Assembly: GCA_009702045.1 (NCBI GenBank)
Contig: WLIV01000015.1
Location: 1 to 64,000, forward strand
Reading direction: 5' to 3'
From: Actinomycetota bacterium
Lineage (GTDB): Bacteria > Actinomycetota > Acidimicrobiia > Acidimicrobiales > Ilumatobacteraceae
DNA length: 64,000 nt
Below are positions 9,527 through 18,176 of this stretch, one piece after another (the stretch's first letter is position 1; each line of letters begins with the position of its first letter). The notes under the pieces were generated by a model, which had not been told where the DNA came from, made no database searches, and worked only from the letters and a program-made list of their open reading frames with translations. A program made the position numbers and the translations under genes.

Positions 9527-12500
9527 TTACAGCACGACGGCGTCGTGGCCGAGGGCCATTCGCAGCTCGCCGACCACCCGGTCGAGATCGACGCAGAAGT
9601 CGTCGGCCAGACGCAGCACCTTGCCGTTGCCGATGTGCAGGTACACCGGCGAATCCCCCGGGTGCTCGCGCAGGATCTTGCGGATCTGGTGGATCTTCAG
9701 TTCGTTCAACGAGGTGGCCGGCACCCGCAGTCGCAGCGGCGCCGAGTTGCCAGTGTCGAGGCCTTCCAAGATCTGCACGTCCTGGACCATGAACCCGATA
9801 CGCGATTCGTCGCGCTTATCGATGCGACCCTTGACCGTGACAATCGAGTCATCGATCAGCTTGTGCCCCTGCTCCATCAGCACCCGCGGAAACACTGTCG
9901 CCTCGATCGTCGAGTCGAGGTCTTCCAAGATGAAGACAGCCATCTGGTCGCCCTTCTTGGTGAACTTGCGCGCCAGGTTGGTGACCACACCACCGAGTAC
10001 GACCACCGCACCATCGTCCTTGTCGGCCGCCTCGGCGATGCTGCACTCGACCTTGCGGCGAAGTGCTGCCTCCACACCCAGCAGCGGATGGTCGGAGATG
10101 TACAGACCGAGCATTTCCTTCTCGAAACGCAGGCGGTCGCTCTTCTCGAACTCGTGCGGCGGCACCACCACGCGCTCGTCGAAGCCATGGTTGGACGTGT
10201 CGTCGCCCATGTCGCCGAACAGGCTCATCACACCCTGGTCTCGTTCGCGACGGCGCACCACCGTGCTGTCGATGATCTGCTCGAACACCATCAGCAAACC
10301 CTTGCGCGGGTGACCCATTGAGTCGAACGCCCCGGCCTTGATCAGCGATTCCACTGTGCGTTTGTTGAGCACCGACTCCGGAGCGCGTTCGGCAAACTCG
10401 TGGAAGCTCGCGTAGGGGCCGTTCGCATCGCGCTCGCGCAACAGTTGCTCAACGAGCCCCTCGCCGACATTGCGGATCGCCGACAGGCCGAACGTGATCG
10501 CGCCAGGGCTTCCCGTGGGCAACACGACGTCGATGGGAATCTCGTGCAGTCCGAGCGCGGCGAAGTCGATCACCGAGCGGTTGACATCGGGGGTGAGCAC
10601 CTTCACACCCGTCGCCCGCGCGTCGCTGAGATACACGGCGGCCTTGTCGAGGTTGCTCTTGACGCTCGTGAGCAAACAGGCCATGTACTCGACCGGGTAG
10701 TGCGCCTTCAGGTAGGCGGTCTGGTAGGCCACCAGGCCGTAGCCGAACGCGTGACTCTTGTTGAACGCATAGTCGGCGAAGGGTTCGATGATGTCGAACA
10801 GTTCCTTCCCCAGCGGCCGCCCGTAACCGGTGTTTTCGCACCCATCTTCGAATGCCTGTCGGGCGGCGGCCATGACCTCGCGGCTCTTCTTGCCCATCGC
10901 CTTGCGCAAGTTGTCGGCTTCGGCCAGCGAGTAGCCGGCAAACTTCTGCGCCACGCGCATCACGCTCTCCTGATAGATCATCAGGCCGTACGTGTCGCCC
11001 AGCACCTCCCTGGCATCCTCGTGGAAGTACTCGACTGGCTTGCGCTCGTTCTTACGATCCGCGTAGTCGTAGTGCATGTTCACCGACATCGGACCCGGGC
11101 GGTAGAGGGCCACGAGCGCGGCGACGTCGTCGAACGAGGTGGGTGCCAGCGAGCGCATCAGCGCCCGCATCGGCGGCGATTCCAGCTGGAACACGCCCAT
11201 CGTGTCGCCGCGCTGCAGCAGCTCGAAGACCTTGAGATCCTCCAACGACACCGTGTCGATGTCGAACGTGGGGTCTTTGGTGGCCCGCACCATGGCCATC
11301 GTGTCGGAGATGACGTCGAGGTTGCGCAACCCCAAGAAGTCCATCTTCAGCAGACCGAGTTCCTCGACGCCATGCATCTCGTACTGGGTGACGATCGGGG
11401 CGTCTTCGGGCTTGCCGCCGGCTTCCGGCTTCCGCTGAATGGGCAGGTAGTTGGTGAGCGGCTCTTTGGTGATCACCACTGCTGCGGCGTGAATCCCGTC
11501 GCTTCGCTTGAGACCTTCGAGCCCACGGGCCACCTGCACGACGCGCTTCACATCGGGGTCGGCTTCGACCATTGCGCGCAGTTCGGCGGCAGCCTTGTAC
11601 CCGTCGGCGTATTTCGGGTTTTCCTCAAGGCAGTACTTCAACGGGGTGTCGCGGCCCATCACCAGCGGTGGCATTGCCTTAGCGACCTTGTCGCCCATTC
11701 CGTAGGGGTAGCCCAGCACGCGCGCTGCGTCGCGAACTGCGTTGCGGGCCTTGATGGTGCCGAACGTGATGATCTGCGCGACGTGGTCGCGGCCGTAACG
11801 CTCGGCCGCATAGCGGATCATCTCGTCGCGATAACGAGAGTCGAAGTCCATGTCGATATCGGGCATGGAGACACGGCTGGGGTTGAGGAACCGTTCGAAC
11901 AGCAGGTCGTACTTGATCGGGTCGAGATCGGTGATGCGCAGGCAGTACGCCACCGCGCAACCGGCGGCCGAACCACGTCCGGGGCCGACCCGGATACCGG
12001 CGTCCTTGGCGTGCTTGATGAGATCCCACACGATGAGGAAGTACGAGGCAAACCCCATGTTCTTGATGACCTGTAGCTCGTACGCGAGGCGCTCGACGAC
12101 GCTGTTCGGCAGCGTGTCGCCCCATCGATCAGCGGCACCCTTCCAGGTGAGGTGGTCGAGGTAACCGCCATCGTCGATGAAGCCCTCGGGCAACGGGTAG
12201 TTCGGCAGCAACGGCTTACCGAACTCGATCTCCACGTTCGCACGCTCGGCAATCCAGAGTGTGTTGTCGCACGCCTCAGGCAGGTCGCGGAACAAATAGC
12301 GCATCTCGGCGGCGCTCTTCAGGTAGTGCTCGGTGCCCTCGAACTTGAATCGCTTCGGGTCGTTCAGCATTGCGCCGGTCTGCACACACAGCAGCGCGTC
12401 GTGCGACTCATGGTCGGCCTGGTGCACATAGTGCGAGTCGTTGGTGGCGATGATCGGGGCGCCGATCTTCTTCGCAATCTCAATCAGCTTCGGGTTCGTG

Positions 12501-13096
12501 TCGCGCTGTGCTGCCAGACCATGGTCCTGCACCTCGACGAACAGGTTGTCCTTGCCGAAGATCTCCTGCATCCGCCCGGCCTTCTGCAGGGCGCCCTTCT
12601 CGTCGCCTTGCAGCAACGCCTGCAACACATGCCCACCCAGACAACCCGTGGTCGCGATGAGGCCGTGGTGGTACTTCTCCAGCAACTCCCAGTCCATGCG
12701 CGGCTTGTAGTAGTAGCCCTCGAGGAAGGCCAGGCTGGCCAGCTGGATCAGGTTCTGGTAGCCCTGGTTGGTCTCGGCCAGCAGGGTCATGTGGTAGTAG
12801 AGCTTCTTGCCTCCGTCGGTGTCGCCACCCGAGTCGTCGACCCGGCCGCGGCGGGCGGGACGCTCGTGGCGGCTGTCGTAGGCCAGGTAGGCCTCGGTAC
12901 CGATGATCGGCTTGACGCCCTGCTTCTTGCATTCCTTGAAGAACTCGAGGACGCCGTACATGTTGCCGTGGTCGGTGATTCCCAGCCCAGGCATGCCGTC
13001 CTGCACCGCCTTGGCGACGAGTTCGTCGAGTTTTGCCGCCCCGTCCAACATCGAGAACTCGGTGTGGACATGCAGGTGGGTGAACGAGTCGCCCAC
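9527..13096 (-). CDS. dnaE: DNA polymerase III alpha subunit
   Basis: The catalytic subunit of the chromosomal replicase. An N-terminal PHP domain keeps its metal residues (HLHVHTEFS at 7-15, ITDHGNMYG), so the intrinsic 3'-5' proofreading known for actinobacterial DnaE1 is probably active. The polymerase active site PDIDMDF has D415 and D417. Helix-hairpin-helix, OB-fold and C-terminal clamp/tau-binding regions follow; 1189 residues is full length. The GTG start at 13096 has GGAGG about 8-12 bases upstream. It is the only replisome gene in the window. The length and intact PHP site favour DnaE1 over error-prone DnaE2. Confidence 0.96.
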   Translation of the reverse strand: MGDSFTHLHVHTEFSMLDGAAKLDELVAKAVQDGMPGLGITDHGNMYGVLEFFKECKKQGVKPIIGTEAYLAYDSRHERPARRGRVDDSGGDTDGGKKLYYHMTLLAETNQGYQNLIQLASLAFLEGYYYKPRMDWELLEKYHHGLIATTGCLGGHVLQALLQGDEKGALQKAGRMQEIFGKDNLFVEVQDHGLAAQRDTNPKLIEIAKKIGAPIIATNDSHYVHQADHESHDALLCVQTGAMLNDPKRFKFEGTEHYLKSAAEMRYLFRDLPEACDNTLWIAERANVEIEFGKPLLPNYPLPEGFIDDGGYLDHLTWKGAADRWGDTLPNSVVERLAYELQVIKNMGFASYFLIVWDLIKHAKDAGIRVGPGRGSAAGCAVAYCLRITDLDPIKYDLLFERFLNPSRVSMPDIDMDFDSRYRDEMIRYAAERYGRDHVAQIITFGTIKARNAVRDAARVLGYPYGMGDKVAKAMPPLVMGRDTPLKYCLEENPKYADGYKAAAELRAMVEADPDVKRVVQVARGLEGLKRSDGIHAAAVVITKEPLTNYLPIQRKPEAGGKPEDAPIVTQYEMHGVEELGLLKMDFLGLRNLDVISDTMAMVRATKDPTFDIDTVSLEDLKVFELLQRGDTMGVFQLESPPMRALMRSLAPTSFDDVAALVALYRPGPMSVNMHYDYADRKNERKPVEYFHEDAREVLGDTYGLMIYQESVMRVAQKFAGYSLAEADNLRKAMGKKSREVMAAARQAFEDGCENTGYGRPLGKELFDIIEPFADYAFNKSHAFGYGLVAYQTAYLKAHYPVEYMACLLTSVKSNLDKAAVYLSDARATGVKVLTPDVNRSVIDFAALGLHEIPIDVVLPTGSPGAITFGLSAIRNVGEGLVEQLLRERDANGPYASFHEFAERAPESVLNKRTVESLIKAGAFDSMGHPRKGLLMVFEQIIDSTVVRRRERDQGVMSLFGDMGDDTSNHGFDERVVVPPHEFEKSDRLRFEKEMLGLYISDHPLLGVEAALRRKVECSIAEAADKDDGAVVVLGGVVTNLARKFTKKGDQMAVFILEDLDSTIEATVFPRVLMEQGHKLIDDSIVTVKGRIDKRDESRIGFMVQDVQILEGLDTGNSAPLRLRVPATSLNELKIHQIRKILREHPGDSPVYLHIGNGKVLRLADDFCVDLDRVVGELRMALGHDAVVL

Positions 13097-13195
13097 GGGC
13101 GCGGCCTCCTTCGGCGATGGATGAACAGGGTGCTGGAATCACATTGCTGTGATTCGATTGACGCTAGCCGCGAACCTGGCCGCGCGGAACAGCCG

Positions 13196-13699
13196 TCAGA
13201 GATACGTGCCAGGGCGATCGCGTGGTTCGGGACCCCCGCCCTGGCCAGGCATGCCGCCAACACCGGGAGGAAGCTGGCGCATCTGTTCGAGTTGCTGGCG
13301 GGCGGCAATCTGTTGGGCGAACAGAGTGGCCTGGATGCCGTGGAACAACCCTTCGAGCCAGCCGACGAGCTGTGCCTTGGCGACACGAAGTTCGCTCTCG
13401 GAGGGCACCACATCCTCTTTGAACGGCAGCGCCAGCATGTGCAGTTCGTGCTGCAGATCGGGCGACAGCGCCAGGCTCAGCTCGACGATCGAACGCTCGT
13501 AGATCTCGGCGAGTCGCTCACGGCTCGCTTCGTCGAGCGGTTGGCCGCGTACTTCCTCGAGCAGTTGCTTGACCATTGAACCGATGCGCATCACCTTGGC
13601 CGGCTCCGTCACCGTCTCCATCAGCGTCTGGTCGTCCATGGCCGGTTGGCCACTGGCCACGACCTCGCCGTGTTCGATCTGGGGGGTTTCGTCACTCAT
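13196..13699 (-). CDS. bpa: Bacterial proteasome activator Bpa/PafE
   Basis: An ATP-independent ring activator that opens the 20S proteasome gate in actinobacteria and promotes degradation of damaged or specific proteins. The family signatures MRIGSMVKQLLEEVR, LPFKEDVVPSESELR and QLVGWLEGLFHGIQATLFAQ are all present. The C-terminus ends GTYL, close to the GQYL docking motif of the Mycobacterium protein, which inserts into proteasome alpha-subunit pockets. Its 167 residues fit. A GGAG at about -7 supports the ATG. Its presence implies proteasome genes elsewhere in the genome. Confidence 0.9.
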   Translation of the reverse strand: MSDETPQIEHGEVVASGQPAMDDQTLMETVTEPAKVMRIGSMVKQLLEEVRGQPLDEASRERLAEIYERSIVELSLALSPDLQHELHMLALPFKEDVVPSESELRVAKAQLVGWLEGLFHGIQATLFAQQIAARQQLEQMRQLPPGVGGMPGQGGGPEPRDRPGTYL

Positions 13700-13725
13700 C
13701 GGAACTCCATCTCGGGAACTAGCTG

Positions 13726-14835
13726 CTACTCCCGCACCGTACCCGCTAGCAGCGGTACGAGCATCTCTGCAGAGGTGAGTGACCCGTGACGACAGACAAG
13801 CGGGAACGGGCCACTGTCATCTGGGTCGTGGAAGCTGACCGGCGCATACGGCACCAGTGCCACGTCGCCGTAGCGGGCGGCCACCGGGGGGCTGACCACC
13901 GACCCGAACCAACCGCGTTCGATGAGGTCCGCGCGGGAGTGCACCCACGCAGTGTCGGAGTGGTGTTCGGTGGCTGCAGCCAGCAGATCGGCAGCGGCGC
14001 CGGGTTTCGCGTGCAGCCAACGGAAGCGACCTTCCCCGCTCTGGGCCCGAACCAGCCGCAGCACGTCCGGGTGCGGGTGCACGATGCGTTCGCCGACGTG
14101 CACCTGACCGTGGTCGGCAGTCACCAGCAGCGCAGCACCTGGCGGCAACTCGTCGAGCACGTCGGCCACGATGCGATCAGCGGTGCGCAACTCGGCGTCG
14201 TAGTACGGCCCGAAGCCGCGCTCGTGGGCCACTTTGTCGATGCCGTCGTAGTACGCGTACACGAACCGCTCACCACGACGCAGCTGTTCACCGATGGTGA
14301 CCGCGAGACCCGACGTGGTGCGGTAGCCGACGGGCGACCCTCCACGTAGATGCGCTGCGGTGAACGCGGAGGACTCGAGTTCTGCCTTGCTGACCACCGG
14401 AACCCGCTCGCCGAGAAACGGCTCGAAGGGCTGAGTAGTGGTGGGTTCGATGCGACGACGTGCATCGCCCGCTGCGGTGTGCCAGCGCAACACGTTCAGC
14501 ACCTCGCCCGCAATCTCCATGCGGTAGCCCACCACACCGTGCTCACCTGGCGTGAGACCAGTGGTGATGGAGGTGAGCGCGGTGCCCGTCGTCGACGGAG
14601 CGACGGTGGTGATCGGGCCACCGGACAGGCTCGACAGCGTGGGGGCGATCGCGGCCCGTTCCGTGAGTTGTTCCCAACCCAAACCGTCGAGCACCAGCAG
14701 CACCACCTGCTGCGCCCGCGCCGCTGCGGCTGGAATCCAGGCAGGTTTGGTCGCTCCGCGCGGCGCCAACAGCGCTGGCACGATGCCGCGCACATTGGCG
14801 CCTGAATACTGCGGGACGATCGGAGTGGGAGTCAC
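13726..14835 (-). CDS. Alkaline phosphatase-superfamily phosphodiesterase
   Basis: A metal-dependent nucleotide pyrophosphatase/phosphodiesterase-like enzyme of about 369 residues. Visible motifs are VLLVLDGLGWEQL (first metal site), the probable nucleophile threonine in VAPSTTGTALTS, YYDGIDKVAHERG and TADHGQV (metal-binding Asp/His), and a late histidine in CRHGSLT. No signal peptide is evident. The GTG at 14835 was preferred; an upstream GTG at 14862 would add nine residues. The substrate is unknown. It converges with nothing and diverges from the Rrf2 gene. Confidence 0.82.
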   Translation of the reverse strand: MTPTPIVPQYSGANVRGIVPALLAPRGATKPAWIPAAAARAQQVVLLVLDGLGWEQLTERAAIAPTLSSLSGGPITTVAPSTTGTALTSITTGLTPGEHGVVGYRMEIAGEVLNVLRWHTAAGDARRRIEPTTTQPFEPFLGERVPVVSKAELESSAFTAAHLRGGSPVGYRTTSGLAVTIGEQLRRGERFVYAYYDGIDKVAHERGFGPYYDAELRTADRIVADVLDELPPGAALLVTADHGQVHVGERIVHPHPDVLRLVRAQSGEGRFRWLHAKPGAAADLLAAATEHHSDTAWVHSRADLIERGWFGSVVSPPVAARYGDVALVPYAPVSFHDPDDSGPFPLVCRHGSLTSAEMLVPLLAGTVRE

Positions 14836-14929
14836 GAGGTGGTCAGTCCAGCACCTCCCCACACATCAGCGCCAGCCCTGAACGCGGGCAACGCTGGAAG
14901 TGTGCTCGTCCCGACGGCGGTGAGCGGCC

Positions 14930-14935
14930 TACGAT
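14930..14935 (+). promoter_or_regulatory. -10 element TACGAT of the Rrf2 gene (leaderless)
   Basis: TACGAT ends 6 bases before the GTG at 14942, placing the transcript start on the start codon itself. It is the same hexamer as before fabI. Confidence 0.5.
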
Positions 14936-14941
14936 GACGCC

Positions 14942-15400
14942 GTGCGAGTCTCGAGCAAAGGCGATTATGCGTGTCGGGCGTTGCTGTCATTGGCATTGCA
15001 CGACAAGGCCATAGGGCCGACCTCGGTCCGCGACATCGCCGAGCGCACAGCGATCCCACAGCCCTACCTGGAACAGATCCTGCTCGCGCTGAAGGGCGCC
15101 GGGCTGGTGCGTTCCAAGCGCGGTGTTGGTGGTGGCTACGTCCTCGCCCGCCATCCCGAGGACATCCGTCTCAGCGAAATCCTCAGCGCAGTCGATGGCC
15201 CCATCAGCCTCGGCGACTTCGGCGAACCCCACCAAGACGGTGCCTGCGACCACGAAGGTCAGTGTGTGCTCCTCTCGATCTGGAAGTCGTCGGGAGAACA
15301 GATGCGGCGCATCATGGAGGGCTTCACCCTGCAGGCCGTCGCCGATGCAGCCCGCGGCGAAGCGCCCTATCCAGATGCCAAGTTCGACTGGGTCATCTGA
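14942..15400 (+). CDS. Rrf2-family transcriptional regulator
   Basis: A DNA-binding regulator of 152 residues. The winged helix begins at the N-terminus (MRVSSKGDYACRALLSLA), the recognition helix region is RTAIPQPYLEQILLALK, and the wing is GVGGGYVLAR. The effector region has C102 and C108 (CDHEGQC) in place of the three-cysteine cluster of IscR, so an Fe-S cluster would need another ligand. Redox or iron sensing is possible but unproven. It stands alone, converging with rluD (5-base gap). Confidence 0.88.
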   Translation: MRVSSKGDYACRALLSLALHDKAIGPTSVRDIAERTAIPQPYLEQILLALKGAGLVRSKRGVGGGYVLARHPEDIRLSEILSAVDGPISLGDFGEPHQDGACDHEGQCVLLSIWKSSGEQMRRIMEGFTLQAVADAARGEAPYPDAKFDWVI

Positions 15401-15405
15401 CTCAG

Positions 15406-16332
15406 TCAGGCGATGGGGTCGGAGAGACTCGCCTCGACCGCAGCAAGATCCGCGGGAAGTACTGATTCGAAGCTGAGCATCTCACCGGTCGATGGATGCA
15501 CCAGTTCGAGACCGGCGGCGTGGAGGAACGGGCGCGGGCACGGTACGGCCACACGGATGCCGCCGTACTGACCATCGCCGACCACCGGGTGACCGATTGC
15601 GCTGAGGTGGACACGAATCTGGTGCGTCCGGCCGGTCTCGAGACGGCACTCGAGCACCGAGACATCGGCGGGGGTGCGATAGGCATGCAGCACGCGGTAG
15701 CGGGTACGCGCCGACTTACCGTCGACCACGACCGACATGCGCATGGGGTCGCGATGGTCGCGACCAATCGGGGCGTCGATGACGCCTACCGGGTTGTCGA
15801 GGTGCCCCCACACGACCGCCCGATACACGCGACCGACGTCGCGCGACGACAGCGCGCTCACCAGGAAGTGGTACGCGCGCTCGGTTCGGGCCACGACCAG
15901 AAGCCCAGTCGTGCCGATGTCGAGACGATGCACAATTCCCGGGCGGTGCGTCTCACCGACATCGGCGATCTCGGGATAGCGAGCGAGTAAACCATTCACC
16001 AGCGTGCGGTCGGGGTTCCCAGCGCCGGGGTGCACTACCAGGCCGGCTGGCTTGTCGACCACGATGATCTGCTCGTCCTCATAGACGACGGTGAAGACCA
16101 CCGAGGCATCGGCCTGAGGTGCTTCCGGCACGGGCAGCATCGCCTCGTCGACGAGCACGACCTGGGTCTCTTTGACGCGCAACTTGCCGATGGTCTGCAC
16201 CACGCCGTCGAGTTGTACGCCGCCGACAGCGATCAGCACCGCAGCGTCGGAGCGACTGCATTCGGTCACCAGCGACACGATGCGGTCGAGCCGTTCACCG
16301 GCCAGAGCAGCAGGAATCTGTTCTTCAATCAC
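15406..16332 (-). CDS. rluD: Pseudouridine synthase, RluD family
   Basis: Isomerises uridines in 23S rRNA. The layout is S4-like RNA-binding domain at the N-terminus (ERLDRIVSLV), then the catalytic domain with HRLDIGTTGLLVVA, whose Asp is the catalytic residue, VDKPAGLVVHPGAG upstream and RTHQIRVHLSAIGHPVVGD downstream. The 308 residues match. The GTG start at 16332 overlaps the lspA stop (GTGA), the common lspA-rluD pairing. The exact target uridines cannot be read from sequence. Confidence 0.92.
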   Translation of the reverse strand: MIEEQIPAALAGERLDRIVSLVTECSRSDAAVLIAVGGVQLDGVVQTIGKLRVKETQVVLVDEAMLPVPEAPQADASVVFTVVYEDEQIIVVDKPAGLVVHPGAGNPDRTLVNGLLARYPEIADVGETHRPGIVHRLDIGTTGLLVVARTERAYHFLVSALSSRDVGRVYRAVVWGHLDNPVGVIDAPIGRDHRDPMRMSVVVDGKSARTRYRVLHAYRTPADVSVLECRLETGRTHQIRVHLSAIGHPVVGDGQYGGIRVAVPCPRPFLHAAGLELVHPSTGEMLSFESVLPADLAAVEASLSDPIA

Positions 16333-16853
16333 GAGCGGACTTCTTTCGGGGAGAACAGCGACCACAACAAAAACAATGCCCCGCCGACGTTGACGCCCAT
16401 GTCGGCGACGTTGAAGATCGGGAACCACTGGAAGTCAATGAAATCGATGACTGAGCCGTGCATCCAGCCATCGCCGCGGAACAGCCGGTCGAACAGGTTG
16501 CCCAGCGCACCGCCCATGACGAAACCGGCGGCAATCAACACGGTACGACTTCCTGAGTGGCGCACGGACACGGCGATGAACACCACGACCAGCAGCGCGA
16601 GCAGTCCAATGATCGGCCCGATGCCCTGCCCCTGCGAGAAGGCCATTCCGCTGTTGAACGACAGGTTCCACTGCAGCGTCCAGATGACGTGATGCCCGCT
16701 CCCGTCCGCAAGCGCGTCGACCGCCCATGCCTTGGTGAGTTGGTCGACTAGCACCACGAGCGCGGCGATGGGCAGCATCAGCGGGAAACCGCTGATGGAG
16801 CGTGAGGACCTGGCCGACTCAGCGACCGGCGCCGAGCGGTCATCGTCGGTCAT
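16329..16853 (-). CDS. lspA: Lipoprotein signal peptidase (signal peptidase II)
   Basis: A membrane aspartyl protease that cleaves prolipoprotein signal peptides after lipid attachment. It has four hydrophobic segments in 174 residues. The signatures VDQLTKAWAV, NSGMAFS, GGALGNLFDRL and FNVADM supply the two catalytic aspartates. The ATG at 16853 overlaps the stop of the DksA-like gene (ATGA) and the end overlaps rluD, so all three are co-translated. Its substrates would include the several lipoproteins encoded in this window. Confidence 0.93.
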   Translation of the reverse strand: MTDDDRSAPVAESARSSRSISGFPLMLPIAALVVLVDQLTKAWAVDALADGSGHHVIWTLQWNLSFNSGMAFSQGQGIGPIIGLLALLVVVFIAVSVRHSGSRTVLIAAGFVMGGALGNLFDRLFRGDGWMHGSVIDFIDFQWFPIFNVADMGVNVGGALFLLWSLFSPKEVRS

Positions 16854-17806
16854 CGTCGACCGATCCCTCCGACCTTCTCCTCGACGAGCACAGTGGCCCA
16901 CGGGATGGCCTCAAGACGTTCGCGCGGGATGGGCCGGCCGGACTCGACGGAGTAGCCGTACGCCCCCGTAGCGAGGCGCGCAATGGCTGCATCGATCTCG
17001 GCGATCGTCTGACGAGCCTGCGCGCTGAGCGCAAGGTCGCGCTCGCGTTCGACGACCATCGTGTCGCCCTCGCCACCCTCGTCGTCGAACTGCACATCGC
17101 CCATCTCATGCTCCTCGATGAGCTGGAGCGCTTCGTCCTCGAGTCGCACTGCCTGACCGGTCGCTCTCGCCTTCTCTTCGAACAACGCGGCGCGCATTGT
17201 GGTGAGGAACTTCACATCGAAGTCTTTGGTGTACGCGAGCCCGTCTTTGGTGACGCCCTTCACGACCGGCTTCTCGGGGACGATCACCACGAACGGCTTC
17301 CTCACCGGCTTGCGCTCGGGCACCTTGGGGGTGACCTTCTCAACGACCTTGGGTACTGGCAACAGAGCGACTGCTTTCTTCGGCGGAGCCGGCGCCGGAG
17401 CAGGCGTGGCCTTCTTCGCCGGCGCCGTGACCGGCGTGGCCTTCTTGACAGGAGCGGCAGCGCTCTTCTTCGCCGGCGCCGCGGTCTTCTTCACAGGAGC
17501 TGCAGCCTTCTTCGTTGGCGCAGCAGTCTTCTTCACAGGAGCTGCAACCTTCTTCGTTGGCGCAGCAGTCTTCTTCACAGGAGCTGCAACCTTCTTCGTT
17601 GGCGCAGCAGTCTTCTTCGCCGGAGCAGCAGCCTTCTTCACTGGCGCTGGGGAGGCCTTCTTCGCCGGAGCAGCAGCCTTCTTCACTGCGGGAGCCGCCT
17701 TCTTCGCCGGAGCAGAAGCCTTCTTCACTGCGGGAGCAGCCTTCTTCGCAGGGACCGCCTTCTTGGTGGTTGCCTTCTTCGCGGTTGCCTTCTTGGCCGT
17801 GGCCAT
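16850..17806 (-). CDS. DksA/TraR-like protein with histone-H1-like tail, no zinc cysteines
   Basis: A 318-residue two-part protein. Residues 1-145 are almost only Lys, Ala, Pro and Thr in AKK/VKK/PTKK repeats, like histone H1 C-termini or the tail of mycobacterial HupB. Residues 195-318 form a DksA/TraR domain: a predicted coiled-coil with an acidic tip, then GRPIPRERLEAIPWAT. The four zinc cysteines of the family are replaced by S286, S289, L307 and E310. DNA binding by the tail and RNA-polymerase secondary-channel binding by the coiled coil are inferences. The ATG at 17806 has GGAGG at 17820..17816. It is translated with lspA. Confidence 0.82.
   Translation of the reverse strand: MATAKKATAKKATTKKAVPAKKAAPAVKKASAPAKKAAPAVKKAAAPAKKASPAPVKKAAAPAKKTAAPTKKVAAPVKKTAAPTKKVAAPVKKTAAPTKKAAAPVKKTAAPAKKSAAAPVKKATPVTAPAKKATPAPAPAPPKKAVALLPVPKVVEKVTPKVPERKPVRKPFVVIVPEKPVVKGVTKDGLAYTKDFDVKFLTTMRAALFEEKARATGQAVRLEDEALQLIEEHEMGDVQFDDEGGEGDTMVVERERDLALSAQARQTIAEIDAAIARLATGAYGYSVESGRPIPRERLEAIPWATVLVEEKVGGIGRR
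17483..17608 (-). repeat. Three 42-bp tandem repeats in the DksA-like gene
   Basis: Three near-identical 42-base units encode the 14-residue repeat AAPTKKVAAPVKKT (residues 67-108); the third unit has Ala in place of one Val. Looser versions flank them. Such in-frame arrays expand and contract by slippage, so tail length may differ between strains. Confidence 0.75.
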
Positions 17807-17858
17807 AGCGCTGAACCTCCGTCGTCCGACGCCGTCGCGTCGATGTAAGGCCGGGATG

Positions 17859-18176
17859 TTACCGCTGATCAGGCTCGAGAGGGCTGATCCACCGCTCCAG
17901 CCGCTGGAACGTGGTTTCGACCGACAACGCCACGACCAGCTGTTTGGACCGCGAGGTGTGTCCGGCGACGAGCGTGACATCTCGCGGACGCAGGCCGCAC
18001 GCTGCAGCCAAGACTGCTTCCACTTCAGCATTGGCGCGCCCGTCAAGCGGCGGGCTGCACACCTTGATCTTCAACTCGTCACCGTGCATACCGACCAACT
18101 TGGCCGCGCTCGCACCCGGCAGCACGCGAACGGCGACCACACAGCCGTCCGGATGCGGACGGATGGGTGTGGTCAA
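17859..18176 (-). CDS. DUF167 (YggU) family protein
   Basis: A small 105-residue cytosolic protein of the widely conserved YggU family, whose function is unknown. The signatures [32 protein letters not shown] and [10 protein letters not shown] are present. The start is TTG at 18176, overlapping the ileS stop (TTGA). It sits 52 bases before the DksA-like gene. YggU genes often neighbour division genes, as here. Confidence 0.88.
   Translation of the reverse strand: MTTPIRPHPDGCVVAVRVLPGASAAKLVGMHGDELKIKVCSPPLDGRANAEVEAVLAAACGLRPRDVTLVAGHTSRSKQLVVALSVETTFQRLERWISPLEPDQR

Noticed and set aside
10400-12076. A 558-codon open frame opposite dnaE, and a 475-codon one at 12152-13579
   Set aside because: Both are antisense to conserved dnaE and bpa, with the same biased composition and no ribosome site or domain.
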